In this document: positions 8,553-18,366 of the stretch, piece after piece
How positions within the stretch are numbered: the stretch's first letter is position 1
How the letters are laid out: every line of letters begins with the position of its first letter
DNA from: Hippopus hippopus
Taxonomy: Eukaryota; Mollusca; Bivalvia; Cardiida; Cardiidae
Direction: 5' to 3'
Length of the DNA: 64,000 nt
Assembly: GCA_946811185.2 (NCBI GenBank)
Contig: OX328096.1
Coordinates: forward strand, 37,770,011 to 37,834,010
Position numbers and translations under genes: made by a program
Notes under the pieces: generated by a model
The model's database searches: none
Told to the model about the DNA's origin: nothing
Seen by the model: the letters and a program-made list of their open reading frames with translations, nothing else

Positions 8553-11237
8553 ACTAAAATAGCCATTAATACCACTCCTATTATTTTTTACATACCACTA
8601 CTTAGAAGAACAAATGATAGATGAGAAATATTTATCACATAACTACCCTTATTTTCAGTGTAGCGTTAGTACAGCCATTGCGAATTTTCTTATCTTACAC
8701 ACGTATGGTGTAAGCAATGAACGACCAACTCGGTGAAAGATTTGTAATCATATTACTCATTTCTGAAACGTTGGTGACCTATTTGTCTGTGAAATTAACT
8801 GTCAAAAGTTGGTGATCGTGAAAAAACTACGAATTTCATCATCTTTAGATAGAAAACAAAAGCAAATATATTCAAGTTTGTTTTGAACAACACTTTTTTC
8901 TCGTGATGGACACACCTGTGAAAGAAGTGGTTAGGCTTCATGTAAATTTCAATATAAATGTACATGCAAGCCTATGTTTATACATGTATGTAACACATCA
9001 TGAATAATAATTGTTGAAATACTGTTATGTGATTAAAAGAGTCTGCTTTTCGTTGGCTTTTGAGGTAAACTTTTATTTAACTCGTCGTCAAAACAAGTCA
9101 TTAAGCTCACCAGCGGCTGGCTTAATAACATTTTTTCTAGACTAGTTTATAACATTTTATCTCAAATGCCAACTCGTGTCAGGTCCTATTACTCTGTTAT
9201 TAATATAAATGTCTTTTTTTGAATGATAACGGGAACAACGTGGGAGAAAAAGTAAAAGAAAAGTATAGGGAAAGAATTCATTTACGTTCCAAACACAAGT
9301 AACTTTATTCTGACAAACTTCTCTCTTCCAAACCTATTTTATAAGACAGTGTGCCTAACTGCATTACTGCCGAACTTGCACGACCCCCTCCACATATGTC
9401 AGTATTTTTCAAAGATTTCATCCGTAATCTGACAAAAAGGGGGTTTCATGCATCTTCGTGACGCATGATACCAAGCCAATCATTTCAAAATTATGGTTCT
9501 ATAAAGTCCACTTGGTTTAGCTACCGAGGTAAACTAGTTCTTTGATATGCAGAAAATTGACTAATTGAAAGAAGTTGCGACCTAGGTCAGTCTGCGCAGA
9601 GTCGATTCTTTTTGCCGATGTACTAAGCCCCGTTTTCGCAAATCATGGCTCATTTCTGACTTGGAATGGAAAAAATTCATTACTGTCATTGTGTTCTGTG
9701 GTAATTTATCTTTGATCTGGTATATAAGACGGTATATATGGATAAATATTTAGTGTTATAACGGTCTGTGTTTTTTTCTCATCCAATTGTGACATACAAA
9801 TTTTAAAACCACATTAAAATTACTAAACAACTCTGGTTGGTCAATGAAACTTTTGACTATGACTTAAAGACTTTGAAATAACAGCGAGCTGCCAAATAGT
9901 GTACTGACCAATCGAATTCGTTCATGATATCGTGGCTACGAGTTAATAACTCATGGATACAAGATAATTATCCAATGAAAAAGAGAGCCTCATACACCTA
10001 GTGTTTCATTTGTATGACTCTTTACCAAATGGCAAAGTTTTAGACTCGTGCAAATTGAAAGCATTTGCAGACGACAAATTACAATTTGGTTCAAATTACT
10101 TGATTTTTCTATGAAAGGTTAGAAAACATTGAGAAAATGAGAAAGTGTTGGTTACCAGCATTTCATTTTCTCCTTTTCCAACAATATTTCAAAACCTTCC
10201 ACCTCAGGGTCGTTAAATCTCGGAACGGTGGAGTAATGATATAATCTTCCAGTGGCCATGAAATTTTATGTGCGTGCAAATAGACTGATATAATCATGAT
10301 CACAAGATATCAGTGCGTGACCACGAGATAACTAATTATTTACCTAATGATGTTTTTTAGATTGGCCAATTTTTTATCGTTTGCAGACGGCAAATTCGGT
10401 GTTGCTCGAAAGAATAGCCATGAACTATTAAGTTCTTACAAAGAGACTGAACAGTCATGTTCACAAGACAACGCCAGGATTTGCCTTTGAAGGGACATAA
10501 ATCATTGTGGGGAAAGCTAGTTACCAGCATTTTCTCCATTTCCCCACAAGGGTTTCAGATGCCCTCTTTTTCAGGGTCATGATAACACGTGATTGTTCGG
10601 AAAGGGTTTAGAAATCTATATCCCATAACCTTCAAGCTATTTTTCGTGTTTACGTGATAACAAAATATGAAGACTTTACAAAATAGACAACATTTACAGG
10701 CGGCAAATTTAGTAAGGCTCAAATTATGTGATTATTTTTATGGTTAAAAGAAAACTTTGTGAGACTAAAAGAAAATGCTGACTACCCTTTTCCCCCTTTT
10801 CCAGATTTTTTGAAAAGCCTGTTTGTCATCGGGTTAGCGAAACGCGGTTTTTTTATCAGGAGTTAAGACCTGCCACTAGCTACTGCAAGACGAAAAAAAA
10901 ACCTTGGAGGAAAGGAACGTGTCATTACTTTACAATACAGAAAACGTTGTGAAATACAGCTGTCTTTGAAAGAGTAGAAACAATGAGAGATTGCTTGATA
11001 CCTGTATTTTCTCCTTTAAGCACTATTTTTGAAGGACTTCTTTCTCGGAGTCGTAAAAATGAGAGTCTTTTTAGTCAAGGGTTTTTGCAAGCAATGTATA
11101 TAGATAGAAGGGTAATCATGTCGTACTGAAATAAAGATTTCTTACCTATTTATATACATTAACAGGTGGTTATAAGGTTTATTATATACAGTTCAGCATT
11201 GCTCTTGGAAAAGGAGATTAATATATCTCCTTGATAT
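8553..11237. other. no gene recognised; decayed MITEs
   Basis: No exon with convincing splice sites was found. A GAGCCATGCTCTG-family MITE lies at about 9429-9653. Fragments of the TTAA-type palindromic family lie at about 10018-10232, 10370-10605, 10690-10860 and 10930-11060. The rest is unassigned AT-rich sequence. Confidence 0.55.
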
Positions 11238-11494
11238 TACGAAAGCCTACCGGGGTCAAAATCTTCAAAAACACGTAATGACGTATTTTTTAAAACACGT
11301 AATAACGCAAAAAAAAAAAGTCGCGCTAACGCGAAAAAATCTCGTAATAACGTGTCTTAAAACAAGTAATAACGCGTTTCAAAGTCCTAATAACGCGAAT
11401 CGAAACTATGATTGGCAGCAGCGTTTTACTGTTTTCGTTATGATTGAGTTCCCTGACATCCAGTCAAATCTCCCGAACGAGATTTGTGTGTTTT

Positions 11495-11693
11495 GATGGT
11501 TCATTACGCCGCTTTCAATTATATTTAAAATCATATCAGAGCTTTAATTCTGTTATTCCTGATCTTCCCAGGATTCATCAGCAAAAGTCTGCAGCTTCAC
11601 TGTACCCTGCTATCAGATGTGGCTAGCGCCGGCAGCGGAGATCGAACCAGGTTTTCTCATTACCTGTTAATAATCCTGACCACTAGGCCACGG
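11495..11693 (-). mobile_element. tRNA-derived SINE, copy 1
   Basis: The - strand head reads an A box TGGCCTAGTGGTCAGGAT (about 11690-11673) and a B box GGTTCGATCTC (about 11650-11640). The body ends with a complement of TTACGCCGCTTTCAA, shared with the SINE at 1449-1685. AGATTT flanks both sides as a possible short target-site duplication. Confidence 0.75.
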
Positions 11694-12373
11694 AAGATTT
11701 CCTTGTGAAAGACACATTATAAAACAAAAAGTGCAACTTCCGTGATGTCTGAGTGTTATTTGTTTGTTTCGATTCTACTCCGTTTTCACTAGTGTTTAAA
11801 TAATTGAAAATGCATTATTTCAGGTTGATTTTCCCGTAATGAATACCGACTCGATGAACATCTTGTCGAGATCTCTCCGACCTCGATAGGTCAGTTTGTA
11901 ACATACAGGGCTTAAAACCCGGAGGTCGATGGCGGCTCGATTCAACAGCTCAGCCGAATTCTTTTCGGAGATTGGTGATCGTCATTATGAAAGGTTTCAT
12001 TCCTCCTTCACCGCTTATCATCTTTCGAAGATGTTGATGTAGGATAGCAGCCAATTGCTTGGAAATAGTGTTGTGCGAATGACTGATAATTATTAGCGAG
12101 TTAAATTTGTAAAAGAAAACCCAGCAAAGTATGAATAATTGCACTCTCGCCGCTAAATAACTGAAATAATGTTAGAAAGGATGTGAAACACCAATTAAAC
12201 ATTTTTAACAATCTTATCAAGATGGAGGAAATTGACAGCGAAAATTTCACTGTCATTGCTGGAATCCGTTTTCGATCTTTGCTGTCATCGCTAGCCTTGT
12301 CTGACAGTTGTAAGGAAAAGTAAAGCTGCAGACCTAATACTAGTGAATCCGAGAAAGATCATGAATAAAGAAA

Positions 12374-12637
12374 TGAGCTGTGCTCTGTGAAAAGGGGGCT
12401 TAATGCATCTGCGAAAAGTATCGACCCAGGTCAGCCTGCGCCGTCCGCGCAGGCTGACCTGGGCCGAAACTTTTCGCTATTGGTCAATTTTCTGTTTGTC
12501 AAAGGACCAGTCTACCTCATGATTAAGTCGATTATTTAGAAAAGTGGCTCTCATGGATCCATCATTAAGTGATGACTTGGGCTGGTATCATGTATCACGG
12601 AGATGCATTAAGCCCCCTTTTGCCAGAGCGTGGCTCA
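12374..12637. repeat. GAGCCATGCTCTG-family palindromic MITE, full length, copy 1
   Basis: The termini are TGAGCTGTGCTCTGTG and CCAGAGCGTGGCTCAA. Internally there are two inner GCATTAAGCCCCC/GGGGGCTTAATGC arms and a central GC-rich stem around GGTCAGCCTGCG. This is the best-preserved member in copy 1. Other members lie at 13113-13332, 16127-16369, 20641-20846, 23953-24214, 24940-25203, 48188-48450 and 49606-49873. Confidence 0.8.
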
Positions 12638-13112
12638 ATTTTAATCATTGCTGTGATTTGACTGAAATACGGCTAAAACCAGCAAAAACACAACCAACAC
12701 AGTCAAATTCTAATTGGGAAATTGAGTGCATGTCAATGAACATATTGCACATACTTTTAGACTGTTCTCATGTAAATTTGTTAAAGTAAAAAAAAAAGTT
12801 ACTGCGATTTTTCGACTCGCGTTACTACGACTTTTAAACGCGTAATTACGTGTTTTATTAAGAGATTTTTCGCGTTAGTGCGACTTTTTTTTCTGCGTTA
12901 TGTAACGTGTTTCCAATTCACGTTATAATGAGATTTTTTGCGTTACTACGACTTTTAAACGCGTTATTACGCGTTTTTAAAAACGTTATTACGAGATTTT
13001 TGCGTTAGTGCGACTTTTTTCGCGTTATTACGTGTTTTAAGTTCACTTATTACGTGTTTTTTAAAAATGATTTACCTTCATTTTCACCCTTGTAGGCTTT
13101 CGTATTTATATT

Positions 13113-13332
13113 AGGCAAGTCGTCACACAATTATGGATCTAAAAAAAACTATTTTGCCTAACAACCGATTGGATCATGAGATACTCCTAGTATGGTCCTT
13201 GGACATGCAGAAAATTTACAAATGGCAAAAACTTTCGCTAATGTCAGCCTGCGCGGACTGCGCAAACTAACAAGGGTCTATACCTTTTGCAAATGCATCA
13301 AATCCCCCTATCACAAAGCATGGCTCATAAAC
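13113..13332. repeat. GAGCCATGCTCTG-family MITE, partial, copy 1
   Basis: The right two thirds of the family: the GTCACACAATTATGGATC segment, the central GTCAGCCTGCGCGG stem and the CAAAGCATGGCTCATAA end. It sits between the CGCGTTATTACG element and the mariner. Confidence 0.7.
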
Positions 13333-13345
13333 AGACAATTGTAAA

Positions 13346-14741
13346 TACGAGGGTTGTCCCAAAATTCCGTGACAAGTTCATTAACAAAAGAAAATGAAAC
13401 GCTACAAATGCAATTGTCGGATATGTTTTCAATACATATGATCAAAACATGTATATAAAAAATCACATAAAAATCGTCAGAAATAAGAAAATTATAGCAT
13501 AAATACCACGACAAGTACCAACACTGCGGCGCACGTCAAGCGTTAATAACGACGTCAGTGTTAAGTTTAAGAGCCTTTGTAAAAGTATTCTCCGAGGAAT
13601 TCCACGCATTTGCCATGTCTTGTCAAAAACTGTCTTAAATCAAATTTCTTTCAGACCTCTGTTAAAAGCAAATATAGCAGACATCAGCTCATTGCTGGAA
13701 TCGAACTTGCGACTTCGTAAATCCTCCCTAAGCTGTGGAAAGCAGGTAAAGTTGTAAATCCGAGTAGAAATCATTGCCTTCTTGGACGGAGGGGTTTCAG
13801 GTGTCTTCCATATACTGGACTGTCCCTTTCCTTCGGGTTTGAAGTAGTTTAACCACCTCTAATCTGCTATAAAAAGAGGATCCAACTGAGGGTCGTCTGC
13901 TTCAGCTCGAGCAAGTAACTCCATCGATCTGTGAACCTTCTCTGTTTGTTTTTATCAGATAGTAAACGTGGAACCCATCCCACGCAGAGTCATGACATGT
14001 TCACTTGTCCTTAAGTATTCTGTGCACAGAAAACCTTGAAATGGCGGTTGACGACGATATCTGTGACTGTTAATCTCCGATCTGCGAAATTGCATCTCTT
14101 CACCAAATCCCACGACTCTTCATCTAAAGAAATCGGCCCACCAATTCGTGCTTTCTCCTCTTCCTAGCGTCCACCTGCCCTTAAATCTGTTTTACTGCCT
14201 TGGCACTTGTAAGCCAGTGCTCGAAAAGTGTTTTTAAACTTTTCAGTACGCCAAAATAAATTTTGTTCTATAGTCTAGTCAATTGTCATTCCAAGATCGG
14301 CACAAAAGCTGTTCGCTGCGCCGCCTGATCTTCTGACATCGTCATTTCAAATTTCCTAATTCCTACTGATCTTTTTCGTTTGTTTGTATACCGTCTTTTG
14401 TTTACTCGATTACATTCAAATTTTCTGTGATGACATCAAAGTTTCAGAATAAAATGTCCATGTAATATGAAGCAGAAATAATATCAGATATTGAAAATAT
14501 TCGTGCATGATTAGAGTTCATACAAAAACGTTTATGGAGAAAATTGCGTGCGCCGGGAAATGGCACCGTCTTATCAATTTTGTGAATTGAAAGTAAAAAT
14601 ATAGCTAATATTTCATTGGAGACTTAATAAAAGTGAAATACTGTAACATTTTCATGGATAAAATGTGTGAAAATGAATGTCCTGACGCTAAAAATAGCTC
14701 GTTCATAAAATTTGTCACGGAGTTTTGGGACAACCCTCGTA
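13346..14741 (-). mobile_element. decayed mariner-type transposon, copy 1
   Basis: The 30-bp inverted termini TACGAGGGTTGTCCCAAAAT... at 13346 and the matching end at 14741 differ at one position. TA is at both outer edges, as expected for mariner. Between them the - strand carries a broken transposase in which GWVPRLLSDKNR (about 13990-13955) corresponds to the conserved WVPHxL box. Several stops and frameshifts interrupt it. Length (1.4 kb) fits a full mariner. The right end is 127 bp upstream of the sulfotransferase start codon. Confidence 0.75.
13540..14240 (-). pseudogene. mariner transposase remnant, copy 1
   Basis: The - strand shows a WVPRLL-like box with upstream DSSVWDLVKRCNF-like and downstream fragments in different frames, with stops throughout. 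No intact D,D34D catalytic set can be read. It is called by position between mariner termini plus the one conserved box. Confidence 0.5.
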
Positions 14742-14867
14742 TGTTGTATTTACGTAAAGATTTTTTACCGATCCATGTACATGAACAGGTGGTTACAAGT
14801 GTATCATACTTATTAGTTCATCCTGGATGCTTTTAAATACTGAATGTTTTGATGTTAAAGAAACATC

Positions 14868-15947
14868 ATGTTCTTCAATGTGCAGAACATAAAGGTGACT
14901 CTGGCAATTTCTGTCTTTGTGTTTGTGATATTTATTGTTCGTTACCACATCTATTATCATCTGTCAAATAAACCCAGTCTGGCTCGAATGATACTAATGG
15001 AACCAGTCTACAAAAATAGATCTGGAGTGGAGACGTTCATCTTTTCAGAAAAGACACTCAACGAGACGCTGCTTGGAATTCGAAATAGAAACTGCTATGC
15101 ACTGAATCGATTCAAGGATGCTGACAGAAGACGGTCATATTGTAACAACCTTCAGCAGTGTAACTTGGCCAGATCAGGGGTTTCAGGTTTGCCAGAAAGC
15201 TGTCAACAACGTTTACCAAAGTGTATAATTATCGGAGTCGCAAAATCAGGAACCAAGGAGCTGATCAGCTTCCTCTCTATGCACCCGAACATTATAATTA
15301 GATCTTATCCAGGTTACTTGTTACCATTCTACAGTAAGCGCTGGGAAGAAGGAACCGAATGGCACAGAGAACAAATGCCATTTAGTTTTATGGACCAAAT
15401 TACTTTGTATAAAGCGAACTACTTCTATAAACAGGAAGTACCAGAGAGGATGAAAATGTCAGATCCCGATCTTAAATTGATTCTAATTGTAAGAAATCCT
15501 GTTGACAGAGTTATCTCATATTATACGTTTCACAATCCCGAAAAACCTTTGAGTGACCTCTTAAAATATGCAAGCGAAAAAAAATTACAGCACTGGTACT
15601 ATGATAGGCCTTTCGAGCAATATTTACGATACTTCAGTCGTGCTCAAATCCAAGTCATTGACTCTGAAAAGTTTCAAAAGGATCCACAAAATGTTTTATC
15701 TGAAGTCGAGACATTTTTAGGCCTACCACATATTATAAAGGAAACGGATTTTGTCTTTAATAAAGACAAGGGTTTCTTCTGCCTTCGCGATGTGAGCAAC
15801 AACTTCAGTTCTTGTTTTGGAGACAACAGAGGGAGAAAGAAAATACAAGATGATGCAAAGTTCGTGAAACCTCTTCTTCATCCATTCTTCAAACCACACA
15901 ATGAACGTTTCTCTAATCTGACAGGTCTTAAATTTAACTGGCTTTAA
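14868..15947 (+). CDS. heparan-sulfate 3-O-sulfotransferase-like, type II membrane protein, copy 1
   Basis: A single-exon gene of 359 codons. Residues 10-24 form a hydrophobic signal anchor after a very short cytosolic tail, so a Golgi-lumenal enzyme is expected. The 5'-phosphosulfate loop is at residues 117-131 (PKCIIIGVAKSGTKE) and the 3'-phosphate motif is at 203-217 (KLILIVRNPVDRVIS). MPFSFMDQITLYKANYF (170-186) and VPERMKMSDP match the central block of the HS3ST family, and the C-terminal NKDKGFFCLRD...CFGDNRGRKK matches its disulfide loop. Family enzymes transfer sulfate from PAPS to glucosamine in heparan sulfate. By eye alignment the catalytic Glu just before the HFFD motif of HS3ST1 is Leu here, so substrate or activity may differ. 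N-glycosylation sequons include NRS at 50. A mariner lies just upstream. Copy 2 is at 35582. Confidence 0.85.
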   Translation: MFFNVQNIKVTLAISVFVFVIFIVRYHIYYHLSNKPSLARMILMEPVYKNRSGVETFIFSEKTLNETLLGIRNRNCYALNRFKDADRRRSYCNNLQQCNLARSGVSGLPESCQQRLPKCIIIGVAKSGTKELISFLSMHPNIIIRSYPGYLLPFYSKRWEEGTEWHREQMPFSFMDQITLYKANYFYKQEVPERMKMSDPDLKLILIVRNPVDRVISYYTFHNPEKPLSDLLKYASEKKLQHWYYDRPFEQYLRYFSRAQIQVIDSEKFQKDPQNVLSEVETFLGLPHIIKETDFVFNKDKGFFCLRDVSNNFSSCFGDNRGRKKIQDDAKFVKPLLHPFFKPHNERFSNLTGLKFNWL

Positions 15948-16126
15948 AAATGCTGGTCACAGATTATCTCTTGTGTTTTTCTAGGAGAGAAACTTATTGT
16001 AATATAATGATGGGGTGTCTATAATGAGTTAAAAACATTGTTAAAAGCGGTTATTTCTGACCAAACATTGATTGCATATGCTTCTTCAGGAATCTTATTA
16101 GAATTAAACCCTGAATTTATTCATTT

Positions 16127-16369
16127 GAGTCATGCTCTGTGAAAAGGGGTTAATGCATCTCCAATATGTATAGCAGCCCGAGCAAACTGACCTGGGTCGC
16201 AACTTTTTGCTATTGGTCAATTTTCAGCATGTCAAAGGACAAGCGTACCACATGATTCAGTCGATCGTTATACAAATTAGATTTTATGGATTGATAATAA
16301 TACGATGACTTGCTTGGTATCATGCGTCACGGAAATGTGTCAAACCCCTTTCGCCAGAGCATGGCTTAT
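16127..16369. repeat. GAGCCATGCTCTG-family MITE, copy 1
   Basis: Bounded by GAGTCATGCTCTGTG and CCAGAGCATGGCTTATG, 180 bp downstream of the sulfotransferase stop. The central stem is degraded. Confidence 0.75.
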
Positions 16370-16975
16370 GTATGAGATACAGTTTGAAACACACTACTAC
16401 CAAGTAAAAGAGACGAAAAATATCTTTTTGAAATGATATGAAAAATTTTGATGAAAACGAAGCAGTTGCTTCCTACAGCCTATTGCTCTATTTCCCACAA
16501 TATTTTTGAAAATTGTGTGCAGCGTTTTGGTACACAAAGTAGATAATAAATGGTATTTGGCTTAGACCTTTGAAGAAAAATGGCACGGGAATCTTAAGAA
16601 TTTGACTTTTTACAGATTTTCCTACAGTTTTGCACTACTTTCCTCACAGATAGATCCCATGTCGAGCCAGTGGGTACTGATATTCAGAGATTCGTTTTCA
16701 GAACGATACCTTACAGGGTTTTCTGGGAATGATCATTACGATGCTGCCCGGTAATTTTGCACAACCAAGCAATAGACTGTTTATTTATGACACTCAAAGG
16801 AATTTCAAGATCCTCAAACCTATTTATTTGTTTAGAAAAGTATCTCATCTACACAATGACACAAGCATGTTATAAAAAGATTCCTCAAACAACACAAACA
16901 TTCAAGAAGTTTACACTTACCCTGAGGTTTCATCCGGCACACAACTATCCGGTGATCTTGCGCACCTATATAAAA

Positions 16976-17205
16976 TGACGTCATTGCATAGAATTCTAAG
17001 TATTTGTGGTTCATACATAGCCTTGATCGAGACGAAAATAATTTCTTAATTACTCCGTATCACGTTCTCTTAATCGCCATCTTTGGCCGAGCTTACCTGT
17101 TTATCGTTTTCGTGATTATTACCGCCTGGGGACATTCGAGGGTCTCCCCATGATCGTGTATTGCGCAGATAATCTAATTATAGGTTAGTTTATCGCGTGA
17201 CGTCA
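16976..17205. promoter_or_regulatory. two perfect CRE palindromes near a TATA-like word, copy 1
   Basis: TGACGTCA occurs at 16976-16983, just after TATATAAAA, and again at 17198-17205. Both are kept in copy 2. They could be CREB/ATF sites, but there is no gene with a matching start nearby. Confidence 0.3.
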
Positions 17206-17482
17206 CAATATTGAAAACGATGGATTCGCGCATTTTTATACCAATTCAAATACAACGGGGGTGATTTTATGTACAAGTGACTTTACCGAACCGGTATGTT
17301 CTATCGAAAATACATTGTGATCCTCAACAACCCTTATTATTGTTATACTATCTTCTAAAGTCATTGTAAATAACGCGTTTAAAATTTTTTAAGTCAATAT
17401 TTTCAAACATAACTCACAAACAAGAAGCTATCAAACCGAAGTTATTGGAATTTCGGTATCTATCTTTAGTCATTTACGTTGC

Positions 17483-17556
17483 AAAACCGATTGCAGCGAC
17501 ATGTACTGTACCTCACTGTTGGATGGAATAAAGTAGATGTCGCTGCGATCGGTTTT
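17483..17556. repeat. 74-nt near-perfect foldback hairpin, copy 1
   Basis: The left arm AAAACCGATTGCAGCGACAT plus five bases pairs with the right arm at 17532-17556, with two mismatches in 25 positions, around a 24-nt loop. It is conserved in copy 2 (38197-38270), where the one noted change is in the loop. It has the size of a microRNA precursor but could equally be a tiny MITE. Confidence 0.7.
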
Positions 17557-18108
17557 TTAATGTCCCCGGGCCGTCATTTTTGACAACGTAACGTCCGAAT
17601 GATAGAAAAGGAAAACAAAGAACGGACTGGAACCAAGGCTATTCATACAAAGAAAAGTTGTAGAAGAGAATTAGCTATGCTTGATCTGGGCCTTTGATTC
17701 AGAACTTTAACAGAATGGCGGTAAAAAGGAAATGAATCTGTCGTCAGATAAAGATCGCGTGTAAATAAAGAAAACAATGTTAAAGATATTTTTAATATCA
17801 TTTTTAATATCTTTTAAAGTTGTGAAATGTGAGTTTAATTGAATTGTTTTTGTGATGAGACACGTATTACTCGTTTGATTGATTATTGAAATGTTACAGC
17901 CGGCCTCATCGGAAATTGGGTCATAGGGCAGTGTTTATGAATAATATGTCAGGATGATGTCATAGACAATTTATAGACACTATCAGGTATAAATTTTAGC
18001 ACTTTCCTAAGGTTTCGCTCTTATTCCAAATTCTGTGTTCTCAGAAACACTGTAGAAACGGGTAGAATTAAACAAACAAACTTGCGGAACAGGAATCTAC
18101 AGAAGTGC

Positions 18109-18159
18109 GCAAGATTACCGGATGTGCAAGATTACCGGACACGCAAGATTACCGGACAC
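18109..18159 (+). repeat. three tandem 17-bp units, copy 1
   Basis: GCAAGATTACCGGATGT followed by two copies of GCAAGATTACCGGACAC. The array is the same in copy 2 (38823-38873). Confidence 0.9.
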
Positions 18160-18202
18160 GAAGGGTATGGAGAAATTAAAACATTTCTGATTTAGCTCTG
18201 TT

Positions 18203-18366
18203 AACCCTTAGGCTGCTAAGCGCGACTCAGTGACAGAACGCGCAGTCTGATCTTGGATCTACACTGTTCGAACAGAGATATTTTCCCCAAAAATATACCT
18301 TTGGAGCAATATTTGGCTTTTTACTACTGGCTTGAAGTTTCATTTTGTTTGTTAAGTAGGATAAGG
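18203..18366. repeat. TTAACCCTTAGGCTGC-family MITE, copy 1, internally deleted
   Basis: It begins GTTAACCCTTAGGCTGCTAA and ends near GATAAGGGTTAAAG. The centre should contain a stem of TCAGACTGCAC and GTGCAGTCTGA. Compared with copy 2 (38917-39122), 45 bases covering one stem arm are missing here. Related copies lie at 46396-46552, 47247-47456, 48465-48590, 49912-50040, 50095-50260 and 55800-55940. Confidence 0.7.

Larger units (their letters stand above)
11238..13104. mobile_element. 1.87-kb inverted-repeat element with CGCGTTATTACG arrays, copy 1
   Basis: The ends are TACGAAAGCCTAC at 11238 and its complement GTAGGCTTTCGTA ending at 13104, followed inward on both sides by GGGTCAAAAT. Inside each end is an array of near-palindromic words such as CACGTAATAACGCG and CGCGTTATTACGTG spaced 15-30 bases apart (11270-11405 and 12800-13065), in inverted orientation at the two ends. 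No transposase frame is seen. A SINE (11495-11693) and a MITE (12374-12637) are nested within it. A 7-bp target-site duplication (TTGATAT/TTTATAT) is only tentative. Confidence 0.7.
16748..18159. mobile_element. possible 1.4-kb element with CCGGTAATCTTGC ends, copy 1
   Basis: CCGGTAATTTTGC at 16748 and CCGGTGATCTTGC at 16949 are inverted relative to three tandem GCAAGATTACCGG units at 18109-18159. In copy 2 the left word is a perfect complement (CCGGTAATCTTGC). Inside are a second, inner inverted pair (AGCCTTGATCGAG near 17022 and GGAACCAAGGCT near 17632) and the foldback at 17483-17556. No coding region is recognised, and the boundaries are tentative. Confidence 0.4.

Noticed and set aside
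14633..14836. + strand 67-codon frame just before the sulfotransferase
   Set aside because: It runs through the mariner inverted repeat and shares no frame or splice site with the gene; the - strand frame at 13311-13514 is its mirror in the other repeat.
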